Shown here: piece after piece, positions 1 to 6,711 of the stretch
Numbering within the stretch: position 1 is the first letter of the stretch
Layout: each line of letters opens with the position of its first letter
Assembly: GCA_964537285.1 (NCBI GenBank)
Contig: CAZHZT010000081.1
Coordinates: forward strand, 1 to 24,978
Direction of reading: 5' to 3'
Origin: CAZHZT01 sp964537285
GTDB taxonomy: Bacteria > Bacteroidota > Bacteroidia > Chitinophagales > Saprospiraceae
DNA: 24,978 nucleotides
The notes under the pieces: model-generated
Told to the model about the DNA's origin: nothing
Seen by the model: only the letters and a program-made list of their open reading frames with translations
Databases searched by the model: none
Translations under genes and position numbers: made by a program

Positions 1-11
1 ATTTCGGTTGC

Positions 12-470
12 CAAAATGTGTATGGCTAAAGCTGTAATATTTTGCATGCATGTTATTCGAAGGCTGAAGCCTTCGTGATTTCAGTCGGCAAAATCCGTAT
101 GGCGAAAGCTATATTATTTTGTACGCATGTTAGTCGAAGGCTAAAGCCTTCGTCATTTCAGCTGCCAAAATGTGTATGGTGAAAACTATATTATTTTGTA
201 TGCATGTTTGGCGAAGGCTAAAGCCTTCGTCATTTCAGCTGCCAAAATGTGTATGGTGAAAACTATATTATTTTGTATGCATGTTTGGCGAAGGCTAAAG
301 CCTTCGTCATTTCAGCTGCCAAAATGTGTATGGTGAAAACTATATTATTTTGTATGCATGTTTGGCGAAGGCTTCAGCCTTCGACTTGTTTCGCCAAAAT
401 GTGTATGGCGAAAACTATATTATTTTGTATACATGTTCGTCGAAGGCTAAAGCCTTCGTCAAACAAGAAA
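12..470. repeat. Tandem array, six copies of a 77-bp unit with an internal palindrome
   Basis: Units begin (at the CAAAAT motif) at 12, 89, 166, 243, 320 and 395, so the period is 77 bp except for 75 bp in the fifth unit. Each unit carries CAAAATGTGTATGG, an AT-rich stretch ending in GCATGTT, and the palindrome CGAAGGCTAAAGCCTTCG or a near variant. The middle units are nearly identical and the outer ones more diverged. Because 77 is not a multiple of 3, reading frames through the array shift at each unit, so the open frame at 249-500 is a by-product. The same palindrome recurs at 13421-13514 and 23436-23453. There are no unique spacers, so this is not a CRISPR array. Confidence 0.93.
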
Positions 471-536
471 CCAATAACGGCATACTACTATAAAAAATAA
501 TATTTATCTTTTACCTTCATAAAAACTCCATCAATC

Positions 537-1010
537 ATGCAAAAACTCCAATCCATCCGCAACCTCATCGCTGCCAATCGCATAAAAACGGCTCTTACAC
601 ACCTCGAACAACTCGTAAAGCCCGAGGTTGAAGTCTATGATGCTGTAATCCTCTTTCAGAGCCGATATCACCGGCTCAAACAACAGCAATCAGCAGGAAT
701 CATCTCTCAGGAAGATGCTACTGTTGAGCAAAACCAAATTGCTGGAGGAATGCTAAACTACCTTAGCACGCTTCAAGAAGATGACCTTCGAACGGAAATG
801 CCAGCCGAAACCGTCGTCCCCGCTTATCTGGCCGATCTCGATGCCCTGGAAGCAGCAGGTAAAAAGCGCCAGGCCGAGCTATTGATCCGCAAAATCAATA
901 AAATCAAAGAAGCTTTACTGCTGGAAGACGATCCCTCCCGGCAGTTCAGATATGAGGTACAGCTCGAAGAACTAGAAGCACAGCTTTTGCGTTTAAAAGG
1001 TGATAACTAA
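537..1010 (+). CDS. EAD11 effector-associated domain protein with coiled-coil tail
   Basis: The 157-residue protein starts with a helical domain (about residues 1-85) matching my memory of effector-associated domain 11: a short basic helix, RIKTALTHLEQL, then a VILFQSRYHRLKQQQ helix, GIISQEDA, and a final helix with EQNQIAGGMLNYL. EADs are small adaptor domains, described in Bacteroidota and other bacteria, that couple conflict-system effectors to NTPase or STAND partners through homotypic contacts. The remainder (about 90-157) is charged, helical and probably coiled coil. No enzymatic domain is visible, so this would be a free adaptor. It follows the 77-bp repeat array and precedes a long hairpin; no effector or STAND gene is adjacent. 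ATG 537 is the only good start. Confidence 0.75.
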   Translation: MQKLQSIRNLIAANRIKTALTHLEQLVKPEVEVYDAVILFQSRYHRLKQQQSAGIISQEDATVEQNQIAGGMLNYLSTLQEDDLRTEMPAETVVPAYLADLDALEAAGKKRQAELLIRKINKIKEALLLEDDPSRQFRYEVQLEELEAQLLRLKGDN

Positions 1011-1018
1011 TAATCATC

Positions 1019-1176
1019 GGGGGGGTCCGAAAAGCAATTCTTTGCCTTTGGTTAGGAAATTTTGTTTGGAGAGCGGCGTTTCTATTGAGATTTTTCGCAG
1101 AAAAATCTCAATAGAAGCGCCGCTCTCCATTAAAAAATATTCCTGCCAGGAGCAAAGAACTGCTTTTCGGACACCC
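1019..1176. repeat. Long imperfect palindromic element (about 157 bp)
   Basis: The arms are roughly 75 nt each. The outer part pairs GTCCGAAAAGCAATTCTTTGC (left) with its near-complement ending before the CCCCG at 1177. The inner part, 1068-1128, is a 28-bp stem with one G-T pair and loop CGCAG; its arm starts GGAGAGCGGCG. It begins 8 nt after the stop of the EAD11 gene and could act as its terminator. However, it is much longer than a terminator needs to be, and its arms resemble those of the element at 1470-2040, which points to a dispersed palindromic repeat family. Confidence 0.8.
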
Positions 1177-1198
1177 CGTTAAATTTGGAGGTTTTTTA

Positions 1199-1455
1199 AT
1201 GTTAAACTGGCTAGATATAATCACATTTGTTAAGAATGGAAATCGGCTGCCGAGAAGGTTGTTGAGGAGCTAAAAGAGGATTATGAAAATCCAATTTTGA
1301 CGACACTAGAGCCTTATGAAGCTTTCTTCAAAGCAGATGATCTGCACCAGGATTTTTATAATTCTAATCCAGAATATCCTTATTTTGAGGCTGTTATTTC
1401 GCCAAAGCTGCAAAAGCTACGCGAGAAATACGCTGATCGCCTGAAAGTGGCTTAA
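1199..1455 (+). pseudogene. msrBA: Remnant of a bifunctional methionine sulfoxide reductase B/A gene
   Basis: A purine-rich GGAGG sits 8 nt before ATG 1199, which begins MLNWLDIITFVKNGN followed by PRR; this resembles the start of MsrB proteins and runs to a stop after 20 residues. In another frame, 1246-1455 reads AAEKVVEEL, then an ILTTLEPYEAFFKADDLHQDFY segment and PKLQKLREKY before a stop. That is the C-terminus of MsrA, including the A-D-x-H-Q-D-x-Y motif. An in-frame TAA at 1231-1233 closes the MsrA frame upstream. Both catalytic centres are absent. Many Bacteroidota have an MsrB-MsrA fusion of roughly 360 residues, so an internal out-of-frame deletion of about 280 codons is the simplest explanation. 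The MsrA part is secure; the MsrB part is likely but short. Confidence 0.72.
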
Positions 1456-1469
1456 GGCATTCAGCGGTT

Positions 1470-2040
1470 AAAATGGGTTCCGTTGCTATGGTATAGAAGT
1501 TCTATTTGGAGAGACGCTTGCTTATTTAATTTTTCGAAGAAAAATTAAATAAGGGTTCTAAATGATTTCATTTGGTCGAAATTAATTTGGGAAGTCCTTA
1601 AAGCAGGCCGTTAGGCCTGCCTGATCGTAGCCCTGGGTTCTCCCAGGGTTATAAGGTATAGAGACCAACTTCCGCGTAGCGGAAGCACATCATAGGCTAT
1701 TGCTCTAGTATTGTGGGCTTCCGATAATGTCGTCAACTTATGCTTTTTCTTTGCCTGGCGCTTTAGCGCCAGGTGTAGTGTTAATATTTATCGGGGCTTT
1801 AGCCCATTAATAACGAAGGGGCTAAAGCCCAATCTGACAACTATTCCCCCCGGCACTGAAGTGCCGGGCTACAAAGAACTTAAGTTGACAATATTGATGC
1901 TAGCACTACTCAGAAGAAATTAGGCCTGCCTTTAGTTCTTAAAATATTTACCAAATGAAATCATCTAGAACCTAAAAAAGCAAGCGTCTCTCCACGTAAA
2001 TAAATCCTGCTAAGAGGCAATGAACTCATTTTAATAGCAA
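1470..2040. repeat. Large nested palindromic element; array of short hairpins between inverted arms
   Basis: Left arm (about 1470-1620) and right arm (about 1920-2040) are inverted copies. Both hold GGAGAGACGCTTGC (left 1508-1521, right inverted near 1980-1995), GGTTCT-A-ATGATTTCATTTGGT (left 1554-1575, right inverted 1950-1971) and a GCAGGCC end. The left arm also has its own hairpin at 1521-1553 (15-bp stem, loop GAA). Between the arms lie at least seven separate short palindromes: 1603-1620, 1631-1648, 1669-1685, 1754-1773, about 1793-1805, 1818-1830 and 1849-1868. No coding potential is convincing in this 750-bp stretch before 2207. It may be a MITE-like element, a composite of extragenic palindromes or a structured RNA. 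Confidence 0.75.
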
Positions 2041-2144
2041 ATAGCATTACTATCAAATGACTTTTGTCATTTTCTTATCTTCATTTTCTTATCAAATTTG
2101 CTACTGTAGTAATCTATACCTACCCGGATAAGAAAATTTTACTC

Positions 2145-2201
2145 ATGGAAAAGCTCAAAACTATTCTACGTCAACCCTTTTCAAAGAACTCAAAAACATA
2201 A
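2145..2201 (+). CDS. Possible 18-codon leader peptide upstream of the GNAT gene
   Basis: ATG 2145 opens a short frame encoding a basic peptide (MEKLKTILRQ then PFSKNSKT) that stops at 2199-2201, 5 nt before the GNAT start at 2207. The tight spacing would allow translational coupling. There is no attenuator-like hairpin or regulatory codon run, so chance is a real alternative. Confidence 0.2.
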   Translation: MEKLKTILRQPFSKNSKT

Positions 2202-2206
2202 TTACC

Positions 2207-2974
2207 ATGAACGCTAATCTTAACATTATCAACGTTTCCCCGGATAATGTGGAGCAATATGGCCTGTTCTGCATTAAAAATAAGCGCAACCCCGGTTACA
2301 AGCAGAAGCTGAAATGGTTCCTGAAAGAATATGAGCATGGATTAAGAATAAAAATCCTTGAAAACCAGGATGGAGAACAACTGGGTTTCATCGAATATAC
2401 CGACGCGGAATATGCCTGGCGCCCTGTTTATGCCCCTGGCTATCTGTTTATGCATTGCATGTATATCTATAAAAAAGATAATAAAGGAAAGGGGTATGGC
2501 AGCATTTTACTGGAAGATGTACTAAAAGATGCCCGCGAAAGGGGAAAATACGGAATTGTTTGCATGACAAGCAAGGGGCCCTGGATCGCTGATGATCGTT
2601 TAATGATTAAGCAAGGCTTCCACAAAGTGGATGAATATGGCAGATATGAACTTATGGTGTATTCCTTAAAAAATGGCGTTGGCCCTAAACTTAAAAGGTG
2701 GACAGAACAACTGGAAGCTTATGAGGGCTGGCATCTGCTCTATGCCAATCAATGCCCCTGGCATCAAAAGTGTGCAACAGAATTGCGTAAAGAAGCCCTT
2801 CTGCATGATATTGACTTACAAGTTTCTGAAATCAGCTCTCATGAAGCTGCCCAGAGTGCTCCTTCTGGCTTCGGGGTGTTTGCCCTGATTAAAGATAATG
2901 AGCTGTTAGTGGATCACTATATCAGCAAGACAAGGTTTAAAAATATCTTGAATAAAGTAGTGGGGGTGAAATGA
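2207..2974 (+). CDS. GNAT family N-acetyltransferase with C-terminal YoaP-like domain
   Basis: The 255-residue protein has two parts. Residues 1-150 form a GNAT fold: a hydrophobic strand LFMHCMYIYKK followed by NKGKGYGSILLEDVL (93-106), the acetyl-CoA pyrophosphate-binding turn, then a strand with IVCMTSK and the motif MIKQGFHKVDEYGRYELMVY typical of the GNAT end. Residues 175-250 match the YoaP-like, thioredoxin-related extension found on some GNAT enzymes; it starts WHLLYANQCPWHQKC, with Cys183 and Cys189, and ends in a FGVFALIKDNELLVDHYISKTRF-like strand-turn-helix. The substrate is unknown; a small-molecule or amine substrate is likely. It is a single-gene unit closed by the hairpin at 2974-3025. 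Confidence 0.85.
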   Translation: MNANLNIINVSPDNVEQYGLFCIKNKRNPGYKQKLKWFLKEYEHGLRIKILENQDGEQLGFIEYTDAEYAWRPVYAPGYLFMHCMYIYKKDNKGKGYGSILLEDVLKDARERGKYGIVCMTSKGPWIADDRLMIKQGFHKVDEYGRYELMVYSLKNGVGPKLKRWTEQLEAYEGWHLLYANQCPWHQKCATELRKEALLHDIDLQVSEISSHEAAQSAPSGFGVFALIKDNELLVDHYISKTRFKNILNKVVGVK

Positions 2975-3025
2975 ATAAATCGAGGTAATTTTTTGCCTCA
3001 AGGCAAAAAATTACCTCGATTTATT
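2974..3025. terminator. Bidirectional terminator hairpin between convergent genes
   Basis: A perfect 25-bp stem (arms 2974-2998 and 3001-3025) with a two-base gap at its centre. The stem contains AATTTTTTGCCT, so T-runs follow the hairpin core on both strands. It begins on the last base of the GNAT stop codon and ends 19 nt before the stop of the minus-strand gene. Confidence 0.9.
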
Positions 3026-3043
3026 ATCCTTTCATTCAAAAAA

Positions 3044-3739
3044 CTACTTACCGGGACATATCCTCACATCATCGATCAATGGATAACTATAAGTCAAGCC
3101 GGGGTGTATAATTAAATATTTCACTTCTGCCGGAGCTGTGAACACAATTTCATGATAAAACCATTCCCTTCGTAGCTCTTCCGTTCCCAATAAATAAGGC
3201 TCAAAAGGACAAGGATTCCACTTGCCTTCCTCCAGATTCGTTTGCTTAGGGGGAATGCAGGGAGGGGCAAAACTTAGTAAAAATTCTAGGGTAGCGGGGC
3301 ATTCTTCGCGATGCCTTCGGGCATAAAAGCTCAATACATAAGTTTGGTCTTTTTGCAATGGTTCTCTACAGGCCAAAGTAACTCCCTCATGATGGAGTGC
3401 TGTTCTCGCCATTGCCAAGTATCTGTAATTGTTCGGTTTGTAAGTATGTGGGTTTTGTGGCTCTGCCTGTTCTGCACAACCTATTAGCGATGGATAAGCA
3501 GGCAACCAAGGCTTACCCGCTTCGTTCAGGCGATAAGTGCCATTCTCTGTCAATTGATATAAATCAGGAGAGTTGTGAGAAAACGGGCTGATCCACCAGT
3601 TCGAAAAATGATAGGTGACATTGGAAACTTCAAAACTGCCACCTTGTAAGAGATTACAATCATTGGCGCACGGTAAGTATTGAGCATTTAGCTGATATGC
3701 TATGAATAAGAGCAGGATCAATGGATGCATTGTTTTCAT
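3044..3739 (-). CDS. Secreted protein with carbohydrate-binding-like jelly-roll domain
   Basis: The 231-residue product begins with a signal peptide (basic MKTMH, hydrophobic LILLLFIAYQL, then NAQ, giving cleavage near residue 19). The mature part opens NLLQGGSFE, the signature start of CBM4/9-like or galactose-binding-like jelly rolls in Bacteroidota surface proteins. It continues with a WWISPFSHNSPDLYQL-type segment, an RYLAMARTAL strand, LACREPLQKDQTYVLSFYARR, and a final LIIHPGLTYSYPLIDDVRIC strand. At least eight cysteines suggest disulfides and an extracytoplasmic location. No T9SS C-terminal domain is present, so export is probably Sec only. ATG 3739 is chosen; ATG 3730 is a shorter alternative. 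Ligand unknown. Confidence 0.75.
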   Translation of the reverse strand: MKTMHPLILLLFIAYQLNAQYLPCANDCNLLQGGSFEVSNVTYHFSNWWISPFSHNSPDLYQLTENGTYRLNEAGKPWLPAYPSLIGCAEQAEPQNPHTYKPNNYRYLAMARTALHHEGVTLACREPLQKDQTYVLSFYARRHREECPATLEFLLSFAPPCIPPKQTNLEEGKWNPCPFEPYLLGTEELRREWFYHEIVFTAPAEVKYLIIHPGLTYSYPLIDDVRICPGK

Positions 3740-3753
3740 TGGTTACGTTTTTG

Positions 3754-3780
3754 GTTCTTTGACATAAATTGTCAAAGAAC
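3754..3780. repeat. Hairpin built on TTCTTTGACA box
   Basis: GTTCTTTGACA (3754-3764) and its exact complement (3770-3780) flank the loop TAAAT, only 15 nt upstream of the secreted-protein start on the minus strand. The same box recurs in the inverted repeat at 4831-4955. The rest of 3740-4014 has no gene; it also holds a small GC hairpin at 3951-3964 (GCCCC/GGGGC). Confidence 0.8.
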
Positions 3781-3813
3781 GATGTTTTTTAATAATGTGG
3801 AATAAATTATTCT

Positions 3814-3836
3814 GAAAGGTAGGGGTTGTACCTTTC
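3814..3836. promoter_or_regulatory. Possible operator: GAAAGGTA inverted repeat
   Basis: GAAAGGTA (3814-3821) and TACCTTTC (3829-3836) form a perfect 8-bp inverted repeat with a 7-nt spacer, about 75 nt upstream of the minus-strand secreted-protein gene. On that strand TTTG-N16-TACCTTTC overlaps it and could be a weak promoter. A binding site is possible, but no regulator is encoded nearby. Confidence 0.2.
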
Positions 3837-4014
3837 CCAAAAGCTATTTCAAAAACGACTTTCATCCTGTTACATTGTTCTGTAAATTACGAGCCAAAGC
3901 AATGAGTGTATAAAGGCCGCCAATTTTTTTATAAAAGAAGCAATTAAAAAGCCCCGCTAGGGGCGATATAAATTAGTCCGGGCGCGTAAGCCTCAGTTCA
4001 TTAAAATATATTTT

Positions 4015-4671
4015 ATGCAAGAAGCAACATTACAAGTCGAAGCACAACCCAATAAATGGTTGAGATGGATGGAATTAACTGGTTTGTTTGTAGTCATTCC
4101 TGTGGCCTATGCTCTGGGCTTTTCTTTTGTTCCCCTATTTCCAGTGATCATAGCAGCCTTTATTTTTTGCCTTATCCTATTGCTTCGCGATCCCACATTT
4201 GACCGGAAACAGTTGGGCTGGAATGGATTTACAGATTGGAAGGCAATGCTTGTTCGTTTTATTTCATTTGCTGCAGCCCTTTCGGTATTTGTGTATTTCT
4301 ACTTGCCTGAAAAGTTTCTTATGCTGCCCCGGGAAAAGCCGCTTTTGATGCTGATAATTTTGGTTTTCTATCCAATATTTTCTGCTTACCCACAGGAAGT
4401 GATCTTCAGAGCGTTTTTCTATCATCGCTTGAAAGTACTTTTTCCGAATTTAATGGTAGCGGTGGTGGTAAATGCTATTTTATTTGCGTTAGCCCATTTA
4501 ATTTTTAAAAATTACGTCATTCTGGTGGCCACTTTTGTAGGTTCCCTCCTTTTTTCGCGAACGTATTGGTTCTCCAAAAGCACTATCGGCGTGTTCATAG
4601 AGCATTCCCTCTACGGGAATTTTCTCTTCTTTATAGGGGTAGGAGAGTGGTTCGTGAAGTCTGCTGGTTGA
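4015..4671 (+). CDS. CPBP family intramembrane metalloprotease homologue
   Basis: The 218-residue membrane protein has about six hydrophobic segments (near 20-57, 80-97, 108-125, 143-163, 166-182 and 190-210). Family motifs are visible: motif 1 as PQEVIFR (Q127-E128 to R132, where most members have EExxxR), motif 2 as FALAH (F157 to H161), and motif 3 around H197 (EHSLYGN). CPBP (Abi/CAAX) proteases cleave substrates within or near the membrane; bacterial roles include prenyl-protein-like processing, bacteriocin self-immunity and signalling. The change of the first glutamate to glutamine leaves E128 and the histidines in place, so activity is not excluded. It is monocistronic and followed by a perfect palindrome. 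Substrate unknown. Confidence 0.85.
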   Translation: MQEATLQVEAQPNKWLRWMELTGLFVVIPVAYALGFSFVPLFPVIIAAFIFCLILLLRDPTFDRKQLGWNGFTDWKAMLVRFISFAAALSVFVYFYLPEKFLMLPREKPLLMLIILVFYPIFSAYPQEVIFRAFFYHRLKVLFPNLMVAVVVNAILFALAHLIFKNYVILVATFVGSLLFSRTYWFSKSTIGVFIEHSLYGNFLFFIGVGEWFVKSAG

Positions 4672-4699
4672 TTTAAGTGCCTTCGTTTTTACCATACTG

Positions 4700-4749
4700 T
4701 ATAGAAACAGATTTTATTAGCTGTACAGCTAATAAAATCTGTTTCTATA
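4700..4749. terminator. Perfect 50-bp palindrome downstream of the CPBP gene
   Basis: The sequence from 4700 to 4749 is identical to its own reverse complement, centred on CTGT/ACAG with no loop. Arms include CAGATTTTATTAGCTGT. It starts 28 nt after the CPBP stop. A transcript would fold into a stem of more than 20 bp with a minimal loop, so termination is the likely role. Confidence 0.75.
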
Positions 4750-4830
4750 AGCTCTTCATCCCTTTTTATTTGTATTTTCGCAGAACAAAATTTGAGTTTT
4801 TGCGATAGTTGAATATGAGTAGAATATGAT

Positions 4831-4955
4831 GTTTTAATCGTTCTTTGACAAATTGTGTGGAACTTCAAAATGATAAGCCTTGAATGCCCTTTGTGCTGAA
4901 AGGCTTATCATTTTGAAGTTCCATTTCCGCAATTTATGTCAAAGAACCGTTTTAA
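4831..4955. repeat. Inverted repeat with TTCTTTGACA ends
   Basis: Inner arms (4859-4881 and 4900-4922) pair perfectly over 23 bp around an 18-nt loop. Outer arms carry CGTTCTTTGACA (4839-4850) and its complement (4938-4949), with related AAATTG sequence inside. The outer box is the same as in the hairpin at 3754-3780. It lies about 70 nt upstream of the serine dehydratase gene. The 4672-5025 gap holds only this repeat and the 4700-4749 palindrome. TTCTTTGACA resembles the boxA-like leader of Bacteroidota rRNA operons, but that link is inferred. Confidence 0.8.
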
Positions 4956-5025
4956 TTATTGACAACAAGGCTGCTAATAATCCTTCTATTGGAAAACTTG
5001 CAAAACCGTCTAACCACCTACTACT

Positions 5026-6450
5026 ATGGAAAGTATCAGCGTATTTGATATGCTAAAGATCGGCGTTGGGCCATCTAGTTCACATACATTAGGCCCCTGG
5101 AGGGCGGCCGAACGATTTCTGGAAGCACTGAGAGAAAGGAAGCTTTTGGAAGATGTCGAGGAAGTGCACGTTCATTTATATGGCTCTTTGGCCTTAACCG
5201 GAAAAGGGCATGGCACGGACATGGCCGTTTTGATGGGGCTTAGTGGAGCAGATCCGGTTACCGTGCCGGTAGAAGATGTCATTCGGATTCCTGAATTGAT
5301 CAATCAGAAAAAGGAACTTTTGCTTGGAGGAGCCTTCCCCATTCATTTCGATCCAAATATCAATATCCTTTTCCATATTTTGGAGTCGCTTGACTATCAT
5401 CCCAACGGGATGACCATCGAAGCCTACACCGAACGAAGCCTTTTGATTTATAAGGCCACCTACTATTCTGTCGGAGGTGGATTTGTCGTTGAAGAAGGGG
5501 AAGAAAACGCTGAGGATGACGTTACCTTGCCTTTCCCTATTGACACCGGAGATGATTTAGTGGGCCATTGCAGAGCAACGAACGCTAGCATTTCGGATAT
5601 TGTCTGGCAAAATGAGCAGGCATGGAGGTCTGAGAAGGAAGTTGAAGAGGGCTTGAGAAAACTGTGGTATGTAATGCGGGATTGTGTTTTCCGGGGCTGC
5701 CATACAGAAGGTTCACTGCCGGGGGGCTTGCATGTAACGCGAAGAGCCGCTTCTATTTGTCGCCGAATACTCCGCGATTGGTCGCATTTCAGCCCTGAAA
5801 ATTGGATCGATTTTATTCGCAACTCCAACAAAGATTTCGCTAAGGTACTGAAGCTTGTGGGCGCCTTTGCTATGGGTGTAAATGAAGAAAACGCCAGCTT
5901 TGGACGGATTGTAACAGCGCCTACAAATGGTGCTGCCGGCGTGATCCCTGCTGTACTGTTTTACTTCATTTGTTTTACAGACGATTATAAAAACGAAAAG
6001 GATATCTTCCGCTTTTTGATGACAGCCGGGGTTATTGGTAGCATTTTCAAAAAAGGTTCTACTATCTCTGCTGCTATGGGCGGATGCCAGGCCGAAATTG
6101 GGGTTTCCTCAGCTATGGCAGCTGCCGCATTGACCGAATGCATGGGGGGCGATCCTGATCAAGCCCTGATGGCTGCGGAAATTGCTATGGAGCACCACCT
6201 TGGACTTACCTGCGACCCTATAGGCGGACTTGTGCAGGTGCCTTGTATCGAGCGTAACTCAATGGGGGCCGTAAAAGCGATCATGGCCGCAAAAATTGCT
6301 CTCGATAGTGACCCGCGCAAAGCTAAAGTGAAGCTGGATGACGTGGTAAAAACTATGTGGGAAACGGCCCAGGATATGAATACGAAATACAAAGAAACTT
6401 CCCAGGGAGGCTTAGCAGTGCAGGTAGCCATTGCTGTGCCTGAGTGCTAA
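5026..6450 (+). CDS. sdaA: L-serine ammonia-lyase (L-serine dehydratase), single-chain, iron-sulfur type
   Basis: The enzyme converts L-serine to pyruvate and ammonia using a 4Fe-4S cluster. The 474 residues are full length for the single-chain type: an N-terminal beta domain starting ISVFDMLKIGVGPSSSHTLGP (SSSH at 17-20) and a C-terminal alpha catalytic domain with the TAPTNGAAGVIPA and KKGSTISAAMGGCQAE segments. Cluster ligands are visible as Cys354 (GCQAEIG), Cys396 (LTCDPIGG) and Cys407 (VPCIERN). Spacings of 42 and 11 equal those I recall for the Legionella enzyme. The chain ends in VPEC: a terminal cysteine (Cys474) occupies the place of the tail-in-mouth fourth ligand that keeps the resting cluster saturated. 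It is alone in its unit; a hairpin follows at 6560-6585. Confidence 0.95.
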   Translation: MESISVFDMLKIGVGPSSSHTLGPWRAAERFLEALRERKLLEDVEEVHVHLYGSLALTGKGHGTDMAVLMGLSGADPVTVPVEDVIRIPELINQKKELLLGGAFPIHFDPNINILFHILESLDYHPNGMTIEAYTERSLLIYKATYYSVGGGFVVEEGEENAEDDVTLPFPIDTGDDLVGHCRATNASISDIVWQNEQAWRSEKEVEEGLRKLWYVMRDCVFRGCHTEGSLPGGLHVTRRAASICRRILRDWSHFSPENWIDFIRNSNKDFAKVLKLVGAFAMGVNEENASFGRIVTAPTNGAAGVIPAVLFYFICFTDDYKNEKDIFRFLMTAGVIGSIFKKGSTISAAMGGCQAEIGVSSAMAAAALTECMGGDPDQALMAAEIAMEHHLGLTCDPIGGLVQVPCIERNSMGAVKAIMAAKIALDSDPRKAKVKLDDVVKTMWETAQDMNTKYKETSQGGLAVQVAIAVPEC

Positions 6451-6559
6451 AAGGGAATGAAAAGCTGCGTTAGCAGCGACATGACTTAGCCTGTCGGCAC
6501 CAGCCACAGGTTTTAGAGAGATATGAAATCCGGAAATAATCGCCATGAAAGCGGAATTT

Positions 6560-6585
6560 TTTCGTTTTTTTTCGAAAAAACGAAA
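6560..6585 (+). terminator. Hairpin with TTCG loop downstream of sdaA
   Basis: An 11-bp perfect stem (6560-6570 and 6575-6585) closed by TTCG, 110 nt after the sdaA stop. The stem is AT-rich and no T-run follows on the plus strand, so termination efficiency is uncertain. A shorter hairpin, GCTGC-GTTA-GCAGC, lies near 6464-6477. Confidence 0.45.
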
Positions 6586-6626
6586 GTGGGATTCAACGCG
6601 TTAAATGTCGCGCTTATGTTTAAGAG

Positions 6627-6656
6627 TTTGATCCGTAAAGGCTTGCACTATATTGG
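6627..6656 (+). promoter_or_regulatory. Possible Bacteroidota promoter for the 164-residue gene
   Basis: TTTG (6627-6630), 18 nt, then TATATTGG (6649-6656), which matches the TAnnTTTG minus-7 consensus at all fixed positions but one. A start about 7 nt downstream would give a leader of about 50 nt before ATG 6712. Confidence 0.35.
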
Positions 6657-6711
6657 CCGGATACTCTTTCCTCTGGCATGAAATTCTCATATTATAGGGA
6701 AAAGAGAAACA

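Noticed and set aside
12..470. Possible CRISPR array
   Set aside because: The whole 77-bp unit repeats without unique spacers, and no cas gene is near.
249..500. 83-residue open frame in the tandem repeats
   Set aside because: It exists only because repeats lack stops in shifting frames; the composition is repeat translation with no protein-like pattern.
1000..1182. 60-residue frame after the EAD11 gene
   Set aside because: It lies entirely within a long palindrome, so both arms are read as complementary peptides.
1711..1923. 70-residue frame starting at TTG
   Set aside because: It crosses several short palindromes and has no recognisable protein features.
1470..2040. Insertion sequence with terminal inverted repeats
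   Set aside because: There is no transposase frame between the arms and I could not define target-site duplications; a non-coding palindromic element fits better.
5463..5831. 122-residue minus-strand frame inside sdaA
   Set aside because: It is antisense to a well-supported conserved enzyme; a codon-shadow effect.
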